A stretch of 42,862 nucleotides of DNA from contig NZ_QLMG01000038.1 of NCBI RefSeq assembly GCF_003259905.1, forward strand, positions 1 to 42,862. The letters run 5' to 3'. Shown here piece after piece: positions 9,501 to 16,522 of this stretch; within the stretch, counting starts at the first letter, position 1; the number at the start of each line of letters is the position of its first letter. The notes under the pieces are model-generated. The model saw only the letters and a list, made by a program, of their open reading frames with translations, had not been told where the DNA came from and did not search any database. The DNA comes from Salipiger aestuarii. GTDB taxonomy: Bacteria; Pseudomonadota; Alphaproteobacteria; Rhodobacterales; Rhodobacteraceae. Both the position numbers and the translations under genes were made by a program.

Positions 9501-11339
9501 ACAGCAGCCAAGACCGACGCGGGTGGTATCGGCACCGTCGGCTTTGACGGCACCGCCGGGGCGGACAGGCTGTCGGCGCTGGCGCCGCTGACGGGTCAGA
9601 ACCTGCGCGGGTCGCTTAATTTCGACGGCACCGGCAGCTATACCCCCGCCAGCGGGGCGTTCAGCGCGGACGGCGCCATCACGACGCAGGACCTTGGGCT
9701 GGGCATTGCGGCGGCGGATGCGCTGATCGGCGGCAGCGGACGCGCCGTCGTATCGGCCAGCCGGGACGCTGCGGGCACCATCACCGTGAACCGGCTGGAT
9801 GTGACCACCGGACAGATCACCGCAAACGCAAGCGGCAGTCTGGATGCGCAGGGAGGCAGCCAGTTGACGTTTGACCTGGCCCTGGCCAATCTGGGCGTTA
9901 TCGTGCCGCAACTGCCCGGCCGGGCCACCGCCCAAGGCACCATCGGCGCGACGGGCAGCGGCCCGTATCAGGTGAACACGTCGATCACCGCACCGGGCGG
10001 CTCGCGGGCCACGATCTCGGGCAGCCTTGCGCGGGCGTTTGACAGCGGCAACCTCGATATCGACGGGACCGCGCCGCTGGACCTTGCCAATACCTTCATC
10101 GAGCCCAATCTGCTGAGCGGCACCGCGCAGCTGAACCTGGCGCTGAACGGCCCGCTGGCGGTGTCGTCGCTGTCGGGCACCGTCACGGTGAACGGTGCGG
10201 ATATGGTCCTGCCGGGTCCAGCGCTGTCGCTGTCCGGGCTGGATCTGGCCGCGCGGCTTGGCGGCGGGCAGGTGCAACTGACGCTGAACGGGGGGTTGTC
10301 CACCAGCGGCACGTTCACCACCACCGGCACCATCGGGCTGACCGCCCCCTACCGCGCCGACCTTGCTGTGCAACTGAACGACCTGCTGTTGCAGGACCGA
10401 CGCCTGTATCAGGCCACAGCGGGCGGCACCGTCACCGTTCAGGGGCCCTTGCTGACTGGCCCCGCCATCGGCGGCGACATTCTGATCGAACAGGCCGAAA
10501 TCCGCATTCCCGAGACCGGCCTTGGGCCGGGCAGCCGCAGCTTTACCCTGACGCATATCGCCGAACCCGCCGATGTACGCCGGACCCGCGACCGCGCCGG
10601 ATTGCTGGACCAGGCCCAGCGCGACAGACAGGGCCCTGCCTATGTGTTGCCGCTGAACCTGACGATCCGGGCGCCCTCGCAGATCTTCGTACGCGGGCGC
10701 GGGCTGGATGCGGAGCTGGGGGGCACGCTCACATTGCGCGGCACCACCGCCGACATCATCCCCGACGGTCGGTTCGACCTGATCCGGGGCCGGCTGGACA
10801 TTCTTGGGCAGCGCCTGACGCTGGACAAGGCGATCCTGCGCATGACCGGCAATTTCATCCCCACCATCGACGTCGAGGCAACCACGCAGGCCAATGACGT
10901 CGACATCACCGTGTCTGTCACCGGCGAGGCGACCTCGCCTGAGGTCGCGTTCAGCTCAAGCCCCTCGCGTCCCGAGGAAGAGGTGCTGGCGCTTCTGCTC
11001 TTCGGACGCGACGTCAGCGAGCTGTCGGCGTTTCAGGCGCTGCAAATCGCGGCGGCGGTCAACACTCTTGCGGGCAAGGGCGGCGCCGGCATTGTGGGCA
11101 ACCTCCGGCAGGGGTTCGGCCTGGACGATCTGGACGTGACCACCGACGCCGAAGGCAATGCGGCGCTGAGCCTTGGCAAGTACATCACCGACCAGATCTA
11201 TACCGATGTCGAAGTGGACAGCTCGGGTGAAACCTCGGTCAATCTCAACATCCAGCTGCGGCGCAATCTCAAGGCGCGCGGCATCGTGTCATCGACCGGG
11301 AACAGCGGCGTCGGCGTGTTCTACGAGAAAGACTACTGA
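6543..11339 (+). CDS. tamB: translocation and assembly module TamB (DUF490), repeat-expanded
   Basis: A 1598-residue AsmA/TamB-type protein anchored in the inner membrane that reaches across the periplasm to TamA. Its hydrophobic groove is thought to carry phospholipids or help barrel assembly. The N-terminus MKRFLLLLSLLFCLSAPALA is a signal anchor. The body is beta-rich with many LxLDxTGxG-type segments. The last ~370 residues are the DUF490 domain, with the conserved GRLDILGQRLTLDKAILRM region and the C-terminal NLQLRRNL-type strand before VGVFYEKDY. The start codon is TTG at 6543 within the tamA stop (TTGA); the next Met is only at residue 42, after the signal sequence. Residues 518 to about 1203 form four tandem units of 171 residues, making this protein longer than the E. 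coli homologue (about 1260). Confidence 0.93.
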   Translation: MKRFLLLLSLLFCLSAPALAQDGDDGGTALERLIENALSSDGMTVNVSGFRGALSSEATLERMTIADDQGIWLTLENATLDWSRTALLTGRVQVEELSAARLAIDRLPAGNGDLPDPEASGTAFSLPDLPVSVNIGRFAIDRLELGQPVIGEALAARIEGAAQLAGGDGTVELSLQRVDERSDSVQLSGSYANETEVLSLNLTLDEAAGGLLATRLGLPGAPALLLDVQGNGPLDDFAADIRLASDGTDRLTGQVRLQGADNGGRRFAADLSGDLRPFLPQEQRAILGETQTLVASGMMDSAGALDLDRLQLTAAQMTLDGAIRIGADGWPERLDLDGRIASDDGQPVTLAFTSDVTRVDGATLTLSYDRAQGDDLVLSVRASGVERPEMTLNEARIDLIATLSPNTDSPLPGQVAGRLTLDASGLDFADASLSQAAGDVLTGRLDIDWQVGAPLRLSDIDLNGAGVRIEGGVEFSGLTQGADPTVSPDLRANIQGLDRFSGLANRTLGGAATLAVAGDYEPVSGRFDLTANGITTDLVTGTAQLDGLLTGEVAVDLAVARNESGLSVRQAVIDGQAIQLDASGRLATGQSSGRFDITLPDLSLVQDGASGALSAQGTIQEGEAAYALDLTAAGPGGMRMDGVLTAAKAENGSIGGAGFTGNTVIDDLSAFAALAQRDLDGALRFDGAGSYTFGSGYFDARGSLVTQDLAVGIPQVDGLLTGTTRAEVDVLRDETGIIINTGRIAGPGIRANASGTILTGDSRASFDITLPDLSIVAPGASGVLSAQGTLIEDAGTYTLDLTAAGPGDTRIDGTVTADKAADGSIARVGFDGKADAHDLDAFSELVGRELGGSLSFDGTGGYTFANGFFESKGSLVTADLRVGISQVDGLLAGTTTAEVDVVRDADGIVINQAQVDGPGIRMTAEGSVATGASRATFDLTLPDLSLAAPGTSGSANVMGTLTEGADAYLLDFTASGPGQTRANGTVTAAKTDAGGIGTVGFDGTAGADRLSALAPLTGQNLRGSLNFDGTGSYTPASGAFSADGAITTQDLGLGIAAADALIGGSGRAVVSASRDAAGTITVNRLDVTTGQITANASGSLDAQGGSQLTFDLALANLGVIVPQLPGRATAQGTIGATGSGPYQVNTSITAPGGSRATISGSLARAFDSGNLDIDGTAPLDLANTFIEPNLLSGTAQLNLALNGPLAVSSLSGTVTVNGADMVLPGPALSLSGLDLAARLGGGQVQLTLNGGLSTSGTFTTTGTIGLTAPYRADLAVQLNDLLLQDRRLYQATAGGTVTVQGPLLTGPAIGGDILIEQAEIRIPETGLGPGSRSFTLTHIAEPADVRRTRDRAGLLDQAQRDRQGPAYVLPLNLTIRAPSQIFVRGRGLDAELGGTLTLRGTTADIIPDGRFDLIRGRLDILGQRLTLDKAILRMTGNFIPTIDVEATTQANDVDITVSVTGEATSPEVAFSSSPSRPEEEVLALLLFGRDVSELSAFQALQIAAAVNTLAGKGGAGIVGNLRQGFGLDDLDVTTDAEGNAALSLGKYITDQIYTDVEVDSSGETSVNLNIQLRRNLKARGIVSSTGNSGVGVFYEKDY
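8094..10151 (+). repeat. four tandem ~171-codon repeats inside tamB
   Basis: The motif FDITLPDLS/FDLTLPDLS recurs with its Asp at residues 596, 767, 938 and (as FDLALANLG) 1111, a spacing of 171, 171 and 173 residues (513, 513 and 519 bases). A second landmark, GDYEPVSG / GSYTFGSG / GGYTFANG / GSYTPASG, recurs at 518, 689, 860 and 1031, again 171 apart. Units 2 and 3 are also clearly alike at DNA level. Unit boundaries are approximate; the fourth unit is the most diverged. Confidence 0.85.
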
Positions 11340-11345
11340 ACGGGC

Positions 11346-11369
11346 GGGGCGGACGCGCCAGACCGCCCC
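11346..11369 (+). terminator. hairpin after tamB
   Basis: GGGGCGG and CCGCCCC form a 7-bp GC stem with a 10-base loop, 6 bases after the tamB stop. There is no T-run, so it may terminate weakly or only protect the transcript's 3' end. Confidence 0.4.
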
Positions 11370-11435
11370 CTGCCCCTGCCCCGCCGGGGCCATTCTGCCC
11401 TTGCCCGAGCCGTGCCAAAGGCGCATCCAGACCGC

Positions 11436-12383
11436 ATGCGTTACACCCTGCGACAGATCGAATATTTCATCGCCACCGCCGAGGCGGGGTCGATCACCCT
11501 TGCGGCCGAGCGGATCAATATCTCGCAGCCGTCGATTTCCACGGCGATTTCGCAACTGGAAGCCGAACTTGGCGCGCAGCTGTTCCTGCGCCGCCACGCG
11601 CAAGGCCTGTCGCTGACCCGGACCGGGCGCGAACTTCTGGTCGAAGCAAAACAGCTGATGGATCAGGCGCAGCGCCTGTACCTCGCCGCATCCGAGGCCA
11701 CGGATACGGTGCGCGGCACCTTGTCGCTGGGCTGCCTCGTGACCTTTGCGCCGATGGTGCTGCCCGAGGTGACGCACAGTTTTTCCACCGAGTATCCCGG
11801 CGTGCGGGTGATGCCGCAGGTTAGCGACCACGAAAAACTGCTGCACGATCTGGAACGGGCCGAGCTGGACATCGCGCTCAGCTACGATCTGCACCTGCCG
11901 GACGAATACGAATTCGTCCCACTGGCCGAACTTCCCCCCCACGCGCTGATCGGCGCAAACGACCCGCTGGCGCAGGAAACCGCCGTCACGCTGCAAGAGC
12001 TGGCAGAACAGAACCTGATCCTGCTCGACCTGCCGATCTCGCGCGACTATTTCCTAGCGCTGTTTGCCCGGATGGGGCTGACCCCCAGGATCGGAGCCCG
12101 CCTGCAACAGCAGGACGTGATCCGCACCATGGTGGCAAACCGCTTTGGCTATTCCATCGCCAACATCCGGCCCAGATCGACGCTGGCGCTGGACGGCAAG
12201 TCGGTGCGTCGGCTGCGCATCGCGGGCGATCACAAGCCGGTGCGGCTGGGGCTGCTGCGCGTCGCCCGGCAGGCGCCGACGCGGCTGGTGTCCACCTTCA
12301 TGGACCATTGCGCCGCGCTGATTTCCGATGGCTACATTCCCGGGATGGAACCGCCGATCCTGGACCCCAGGCGGGTGCGCTAA
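11436..12383 (+). CDS. LysR-family transcriptional regulator
   Basis: A 315-residue DNA-binding regulator. Residues 1-62 are the LysR winged helix-turn-helix (MRYTLRQIEYFIATAEAGSI, then AAERINISQPSIS, and the LFLRR wing). Residues about 90-300 are the periplasmic-binding-protein-like effector domain. The start at ATG 11436 fits the family's first residues; an upstream GTG at 11412 is possible, and neither has a strong binding site. It is convergent with the minus-strand ridA-monooxygenase-reductase-aldolase cassette and is the nearest regulator to it. That makes control of the cassette plausible but unproven, since LysR genes more often lie divergent from their targets. Effector unknown. Confidence 0.88.
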   Translation: MRYTLRQIEYFIATAEAGSITLAAERINISQPSISTAISQLEAELGAQLFLRRHAQGLSLTRTGRELLVEAKQLMDQAQRLYLAASEATDTVRGTLSLGCLVTFAPMVLPEVTHSFSTEYPGVRVMPQVSDHEKLLHDLERAELDIALSYDLHLPDEYEFVPLAELPPHALIGANDPLAQETAVTLQELAEQNLILLDLPISRDYFLALFARMGLTPRIGARLQQQDVIRTMVANRFGYSIANIRPRSTLALDGKSVRRLRIAGDHKPVRLGLLRVARQAPTRLVSTFMDHCAALISDGYIPGMEPPILDPRRVR

Positions 12384-12461
12384 GCCGGCGGCCCTCCCGT
12401 GCAGACGCGGCCGAACCCGCCTTTGAAGGGGCGCGGAACGGGCGCTTGCGATGCGGGTCGG

Positions 12462-12878
12462 TCAGTCCGGAATGACCGCCGTGCCGTCGATTTCGACCAG
12501 CCAGTCGGGGCGGGCCAGCGCAGTGACCACAAGGCCGGTCGACACCGGGTGCACGCCCTTGATGTATTCGCCCATGGTCCGGTACACCGCCTCGCGGTGG
12601 CGCACGTCGGTGATGTAGACGACGACCTTGACCAGATGCTCCATGCGGCCGCCCGCCTCTTCGATCAGCTGGCGGATGTTCTGCATCACCTTGTGGGTCT
12701 GTTCCACCGGATCATGGCTTTCGATGGTCTTGGCATCGTCCAGGTTCTGCGGGCATTGCCCCCGCAGATACACCGTCTTGCCGCCTTGCGTCACAACGGC
12801 CTGACACAGGTCATTGTCGAGGTTCTGTTCGGGGTAGGTGTCGCTGGTATTGAACTTGCGGATGCGCGTGTGTGCCAC
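12462..12878 (-). CDS. RidA/YjgF-family protein
   Basis: A 138-residue protein of the RidA superfamily, trimeric proteins that hydrolyse reactive enamine/imine intermediates or act as ring-opening hydrolases in catabolic clusters. The features seen are QAVVTQGGKTVYLRGQCPQN, the long helix VEQTHKVMQNIRQLIEEAGG, VVVYITDV, and the C-terminal ALARPDWLVEIDGTAVI. The usual RidA arginine of the CxxR/xxxR active-site strand is not in its usual context, so this is a Rid subfamily member rather than classic RidA. The start is GTG at 12878, chosen because a full AGGAGA site sits 5 bases upstream and the frame before it has no homology. It lies 16 bases after the monooxygenase stop and is the last gene of that operon. 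Confidence 0.85.
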   Translation of the reverse strand: MAHTRIRKFNTSDTYPEQNLDNDLCQAVVTQGGKTVYLRGQCPQNLDDAKTIESHDPVEQTHKVMQNIRQLIEEAGGRMEHLVKVVVYITDVRHREAVYRTMGEYIKGVHPVSTGLVVTALARPDWLVEIDGTAVIPD

Positions 12879-12894
12879 TTGGGTCTCCTGTGTG

Positions 12895-14181
12895 TCAGGC
12901 CTGCGCCGCGGCGGAGGTCTGTGCGTCGGCGTCGGCGCTGGCATGATAATCGAAATAGGCCTGACGGATGGCGATCTGATCGGCCACATGCCGCGCATCA
13001 TGCCACACGCCCCAGATAAAGCTGGACCCCCGCCGCGATTGCCACGGCAGTCCCAGAAAATAGATCCCCGGTTCCTCGGACACGCCCCGGCGGTGCAGCG
13101 GCTTGCCTGCGGCATCAAAGGTCGGCACGTCCAGCCAGCCGTAATCCTGCACATAGCCGGTGGCCCAGATCACCGATCCGATGCCCGCCCCCGCCAGATC
13201 CAGCGTGGTGATCGGGTTGGTCAGGCAGTCGGGATCGGGGCGGATGACGCGTGCCTGCGGTTCTTCGGGCAGGTCCAGCCCGTTGCGCGCCACATAGGCA
13301 TCGGCGGCATCCAGCAGCGCAAGATAGTTCGCGTCGCCCGCGTTCACCATTTGCGCCACGTTGTCCAGAAAGCCCAGCGCGCCGTCCGCATAGCTTACGG
13401 TGCGGCCCAGCAGGGTGACGCCTTCGTTGGCAAGGCGGCGAAAATCGACGGTCTCGCCGCCCTGCGCGCCGCTGACGGCGATTGTGACGTGTTCGGCGCC
13501 CTCGGGCGGGGTCGCGAGATCCCACAGGCCAAGGACGCCCAGCCACCAGACAAAGTCGCGCCCGCGGTAGGCGCGCGGCGGGCGGTCATGCGGGCCGACC
13601 GACAGGTAGACCTTGCGCCCCGCGCGGTTCAGCTCATCCGCGATCTGCACGCCGGACGAACCAGCACCGACCACCAGAACCGCGCCTTCGGGCAGGGCCT
13701 CGGGGTTGCGGTATCCGTTGGAATGCAGCTGAAGCACGGGCGCGCCGGCTTCGATCAGATGCGGCACCACCGGTTTCTGGAACGGGCCGGTTGCGGCGAC
13801 CACATTCAGCGCGCTGTAATCGCCGTGCGAGGTTTCCACGCGAAAGCCACGCTGGCCGGGCTGTTTGGACACCTTGCGAACCTCGACCCCGCATCGCATC
13901 GGCGCGGCGATCTGATGGGCATAATCGACGAAATAGTCGGCGACGGTTTCCTTGGGAACAAAATCCTCTGGGCCACCGGGGAAATGCGCGCCGGGGAAGC
14001 GATCGTGCCAGGCGGGGCCGTTGGTCACCAGAGAATCCCAGCGTTCGGACCGCCAGCGTTCGGCAATGCGGGCACGTTCCAGCACAAGATGCGGCACGTT
14101 CGCGCGGCCCAGATGCTCGGACATGGCGATGCCCGCCTGCCCGCCGCCAACGACGACGGTATCAATGGTTTCGACTGGCAT
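12895..14181 (-). CDS. FAD/NAD(P)-dependent flavoprotein monooxygenase (group B-like)
   Basis: A 428-residue cytosolic flavoprotein. GGGQAG at residues 12-17 is the FAD-binding Rossmann motif, VVGAGSSG at 170-177 the NAD(P)H motif, and ATGY near residue 344 the second FAD-contact motif found in flavin monooxygenases and CzcO-like proteins. The Baeyer-Villiger fingerprint FxGxxxHxxxW is not evident (ATGPFQKPVVPHL appears instead), so an N- or S-oxygenase or related role is as likely. I take the second ATG (14181) because GGAAAGGG is well spaced from it and only one base from the first ATG (14190). Neighbours are a flavin reductase upstream and RidA downstream. The substrate cannot be read from sequence. 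Confidence 0.85.
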   Translation of the reverse strand: MPVETIDTVVVGGGQAGIAMSEHLGRANVPHLVLERARIAERWRSERWDSLVTNGPAWHDRFPGAHFPGGPEDFVPKETVADYFVDYAHQIAAPMRCGVEVRKVSKQPGQRGFRVETSHGDYSALNVVAATGPFQKPVVPHLIEAGAPVLQLHSNGYRNPEALPEGAVLVVGAGSSGVQIADELNRAGRKVYLSVGPHDRPPRAYRGRDFVWWLGVLGLWDLATPPEGAEHVTIAVSGAQGGETVDFRRLANEGVTLLGRTVSYADGALGFLDNVAQMVNAGDANYLALLDAADAYVARNGLDLPEEPQARVIRPDPDCLTNPITTLDLAGAGIGSVIWATGYVQDYGWLDVPTFDAAGKPLHRRGVSEEPGIYFLGLPWQSRRGSSFIWGVWHDARHVADQIAIRQAYFDYHASADADAQTSAAAQA

Positions 14182-14302
14182 GTCGCACATCCCTTTCCTG
14201 TGGTTATCCCGGACCCGGCAGTCCGGTCATAAACGTACGGCGACCTCAGGAAAATTAATATGTCTTGCAGCACGGCTTAGGCTGAGCCGAAGCCCGAACC
14301 AT

Positions 14303-14314
14303 CCCCCCCCCCCC
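14303..14314. repeat. 12-base C/G homopolymer upstream of the monooxygenase
   Basis: Twelve consecutive C on the plus strand (G on the coding strand of the operon). It lies in the 168-base gap between the flavin reductase stop (14350) and the monooxygenase start (14181), about 120 bases before the latter. An AT-rich patch (CATATTAATTTTC on the minus strand) follows between the tract and the gene. Tracts this long are prone to length change by slippage and could alter promoter spacing or leader structure; they are also prone to sequencing error. Confidence 0.9.
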
Positions 14315-14349
14315 AAAGCCATGCCGTTTTGCATGAAAGCCGCGTGCGC

Positions 14350-14868
14350 TCAGTCGCCGAGCTCGTGGAATTTGCGGGCGAAATAGGCAAGGCCCGTGGC
14401 ATCGGCGGCTTGTGTCATCTCGACCACCTCGCAAAAGATCACCTCATGCGTGCCGACCACAGCCCGCTGGGACACCAGGCAATCGAAGCTGACCGCCGCG
14501 TCCCTAAGCACCGGCGCGCCCGATGCCCCGGTGCTGAAATCGGCCGCGGCAAAGCGTTCCGCCATCGGTTTCTTGCCGCCAAAGATCATCGCCAGGTCCT
14601 GATGCGCCGGTCCCACCGTGTTGATGCAGACCGCATCGTTTTCCAGAAACGCAGGCGCGGCCGAGGTAGATCGGTTGACGCAGACCAGCAGCGTCGGTGG
14701 CGTATCGGTCACCGAACAGACAGCCGAGGCGGTCAGCCCCGCCTTGCCGCCCGGCCCGTCTGTTGTCACGATGTTCACCGCGCCCGCAAGACGCGCCATG
14801 CCGTCACGGAACAGCGCCTGCGAGACGGTCACGCGGTCGGAGGTTTCGGGGGATGCAGTGTCGGTCAT
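14350..14868 (-). CDS. flavin reductase family protein (FMN-binding split barrel)
   Basis: A 172-residue protein that most likely uses NAD(P)H to reduce FMN or FAD and passes it to an oxygenase (HpaC/RutF-type). Seen: FRDGMARLAGAVNIVTTDGP, then AGLTASAVCSVTDTPPTLLV, the classic flavin-pocket segment, and CINTVG, and HxVIFCEVV near the end (THEVIFCEVVEM). The length fits the family. It begins with ATG at 14868 after a weak GGAAAG. It sits between the aldolase and the flavin monooxygenase on the same strand, so the two flavoproteins may work together. The monooxygenase has its own NAD(P)H site, so a separate two-component oxygenase elsewhere is also possible. Confidence 0.87.
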   Translation of the reverse strand: MTDTASPETSDRVTVSQALFRDGMARLAGAVNIVTTDGPGGKAGLTASAVCSVTDTPPTLLVCVNRSTSAAPAFLENDAVCINTVGPAHQDLAMIFGGKKPMAERFAAADFSTGASGAPVLRDAAVSFDCLVSQRAVVGTHEVIFCEVVEMTQAADATGLAYFARKFHELGD

Positions 14869-14987
14869 GTGTCTTTACTTTCCAGCCAGTGTCGAAGGGC
14901 CCGTCGGGCGGCGCCCCCCGTGTCGTCATACTGGCATATAGGCGCGCGATACAGCAGGGCACGCGGAATGCCCCGCCGTCGAACGGT

Positions 14988-15725
14988 TCACTCGCGATAG
15001 TCCGGGCATTGCGCATCCAGAATCAGCTTCATCTCTTCGAAATGGGCAGTCGAGAAGTCGACGATCTCTTCCCAGTCCTGCGCGGTCTGTTCGGCCTCGG
15101 CTTCGCCCAGGGTCAGCAGCGGGCGCCCGGTGGACATCGCGGCCACGACGATCTTGGCCGCGCGATCGAAGGTATAGATGTCGTCCCAGGCCTCGGCCAC
15201 GGTCGGCGCGGTAATCATCACACCGTGATTGCCCATCAACAGCCGCGACTTGTTGCCCAGAAGGCCCGCGAGACGCGCGCCTTCGGCGTCGGAATTGGCC
15301 ATGCCGCCATAGCCCAGATCGACCGCCAGCCGGTTGTGATAGCGCGCCGAATTCTGGTCGATGGCCGGCATCCCCGGCGGGTCGATCGACGCCAGCGCCG
15401 TGGTGGTGATCGGATGCAGGTGCATCACAACCCGCGCGGCGGGGCAAAGCTTGTGCACCTGGCCGTGGATCTTCATCGCGGTGTGATCGACGCGCGGATG
15501 GTCGGTGCCCTCGTTCAGATCGACAAGGATCATGTCCGATGCCTTGACCCGGCTCCAGTGCATCCACTTGGGGTTGATGAGAAACCGCATCCCGTCGGCG
15601 CTGAGCGCGACGGAATAATGGTTGGCGACCGCCTCGTGCATGTCGGCCCGCGCGGTCATGCGCAGGGCGGCGGCAAGGTCGATGCGCGCCTGGGTTTCGT
15701 CAGTGATGTCTACGCGTGCGTCCAT
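14988..15725 (-). CDS. class II aldolase/adducin family protein
   Basis: A 245-residue protein of the zinc-dependent class II aldolase/adducin family, which cleaves or decarboxylates sugar-phosphate-like or other hydroxyacid substrates. The zinc ligands appear as HLHP (residues about 100-103) and H of GNHGVM, with an acidic residue near NEGTDHPRVDH. The start ATG at 15725 has AGGAAAGG nine bases upstream. It heads what remains of the minus-strand cassette; only 4 bases separate it from the stop of a truncated transporter permease. That implies it was once the next gene of a transporter operon. Substrate unknown. Confidence 0.85.
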   Translation of the reverse strand: MDARVDITDETQARIDLAAALRMTARADMHEAVANHYSVALSADGMRFLINPKWMHWSRVKASDMILVDLNEGTDHPRVDHTAMKIHGQVHKLCPAARVVMHLHPITTTALASIDPPGMPAIDQNSARYHNRLAVDLGYGGMANSDAEGARLAGLLGNKSRLLMGNHGVMITAPTVAEAWDDIYTFDRAAKIVVAAMSTGRPLLTLGEAEAEQTAQDWEEIVDFSTAHFEEMKLILDAQCPDYRE

Positions 15726-15729
15726 CCAT

Positions 15730-15900
15730 TTATCCTTTCCTGGGCGCGCGCCGGGACTGCGCCAGCTCCGTCGCGCCGAACAAGATCAGCACGATCCGCA
15801 GCACGACAACAGAGGCGGCCGCAATGATCGGTGTCGTTTGCAGGTTTACGCTGTCCTGCATCAGTGGGCAAAGCGTTGTTTTCAGCCCACCGCCCAAAAA
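15730..15900 (-). pseudogene. ABC transporter permease, C-terminal remnant (PotC-like)
   Basis: In the minus-strand frame ending at the TAA at 15730-15732 the sequence reads LCPLMQDSVNLQTTPIIAAA, then SVVVLRIVLILFGATELAQS. This resembles the last cytoplasmic loop and final membrane helix of spermidine/putrescine-type permeases (pattern LPxxxxSxxRxxxxPxIxAxxT then a hydrophobic helix). The N-terminal part of the gene is missing. The stop is placed just before the aldolase ribosome binding site, as in an intact operon. Confidence 0.55.
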
Positions 15901-15927
15901 CAGGGCAACGGTAAGGTCCTCGACGTT

Positions 15928-16230
15928 TTACGGGAAACCGGAGATGACCGCCCTGGCCAGCCCGGCCTTGCGCATCGCTGGCGTGACGCGGGCCTGGGTC
16001 GGGAACGCCGATGCCCATCGCCACGCCAAACACCCCCTCGGCGGTTTCGACGGGAAATCGCAGACCGGCCTCAGAGGCGCCCGCCCCGATGATCGGACAG
16101 ACCCGCGGCGACCGGGACAGCTTTCCACATTCCGCCCCCCCCTCCGGCAGGTCGGCCTGTCCCCCGGATCCGGCGGCGCGGCGTATTCCGGCCTTGCCGT
16201 CAGCGGTTTGACCTGGTCCGGCGCGGTCAT
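15928..16230 (-). pseudogene. second ABC permease, 5' remnant with frameshifts
   Basis: A frame starts MTAPDQVKPLTARPEYAAPP at 16230. After a shift near a run of eight C (16135-16142), another frame reads GGMWKAVPVAAGLS, resembling the cytoplasmic tail and start of the first membrane helix of a PotB-like permease. It then breaks at a stop. A further scrap reads VAMGIGVP. Frames change at least twice, so nothing functional remains. Family assignment rests on context with the neighbouring fragments. Confidence 0.4.
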
Positions 16231-16255
16231 CGCCCCCGGGATATAGCTTTCGGCA

Positions 16256-16453
16256 TCCACCGGCAGCGTGATCCGGGGCCGGGATGGACGCTTGCGCGAT
16301 CGACACGACATTGGTGCCGGTCTCGGCCTCGAACCCATCAGGGAACGCGGTGCGCAACGCGGGCGCAGTGCCGCCCCATGGGACGCCGCAGACCGGCGAC
16401 GGCTTCCGGCGAACAGGGTTTCCGCAGGTCCGAACCGCAGCGCAAATCGTCAA
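16256..16453 (-). pseudogene. ABC transporter substrate-binding protein, N-terminal remnant
   Basis: The minus strand reads VPWGGTAPALRTAFPDGF, then EAETGTNVVSI. This matches the mature N-terminus of polyamine-type extracellular binding proteins (WGGxxxxAxxxxFxxxFExETGxxV). No proper signal peptide precedes it in frame, and the match ends within about 60 residues. The order (binding protein, permease 5' end, permease 3' end, then aldolase) is what a PotD-B-C operon would leave after large internal deletions. Confidence 0.5.
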
Positions 16454-16522
16454 GGACGGCGACCGTGATCGAGCCCCCGACCGGGCGGGGGGTGCCCAGG
16501 CCGGAAGCGGTATCGCGAAGGA

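Noticed and set aside
7914-10556. 880-codon minus-strand open frame opposite tamB
   Set aside because: A shadow of tamB; its apparent repeats are the reverse of the tamB repeats.
12462-14868. Pyrimidine-degrading Rut operon
   Set aside because: RutC-like and RutF-like proteins are present, but no RutA-type luciferase-fold monooxygenase, RutB or RutD; the oxygenase here is a two-Rossmann FAD enzyme.
16135-16142. Run of eight C as a phase-variation tract
   Set aside because: It lies inside already decayed transporter fragments, so length change would have no coding effect.
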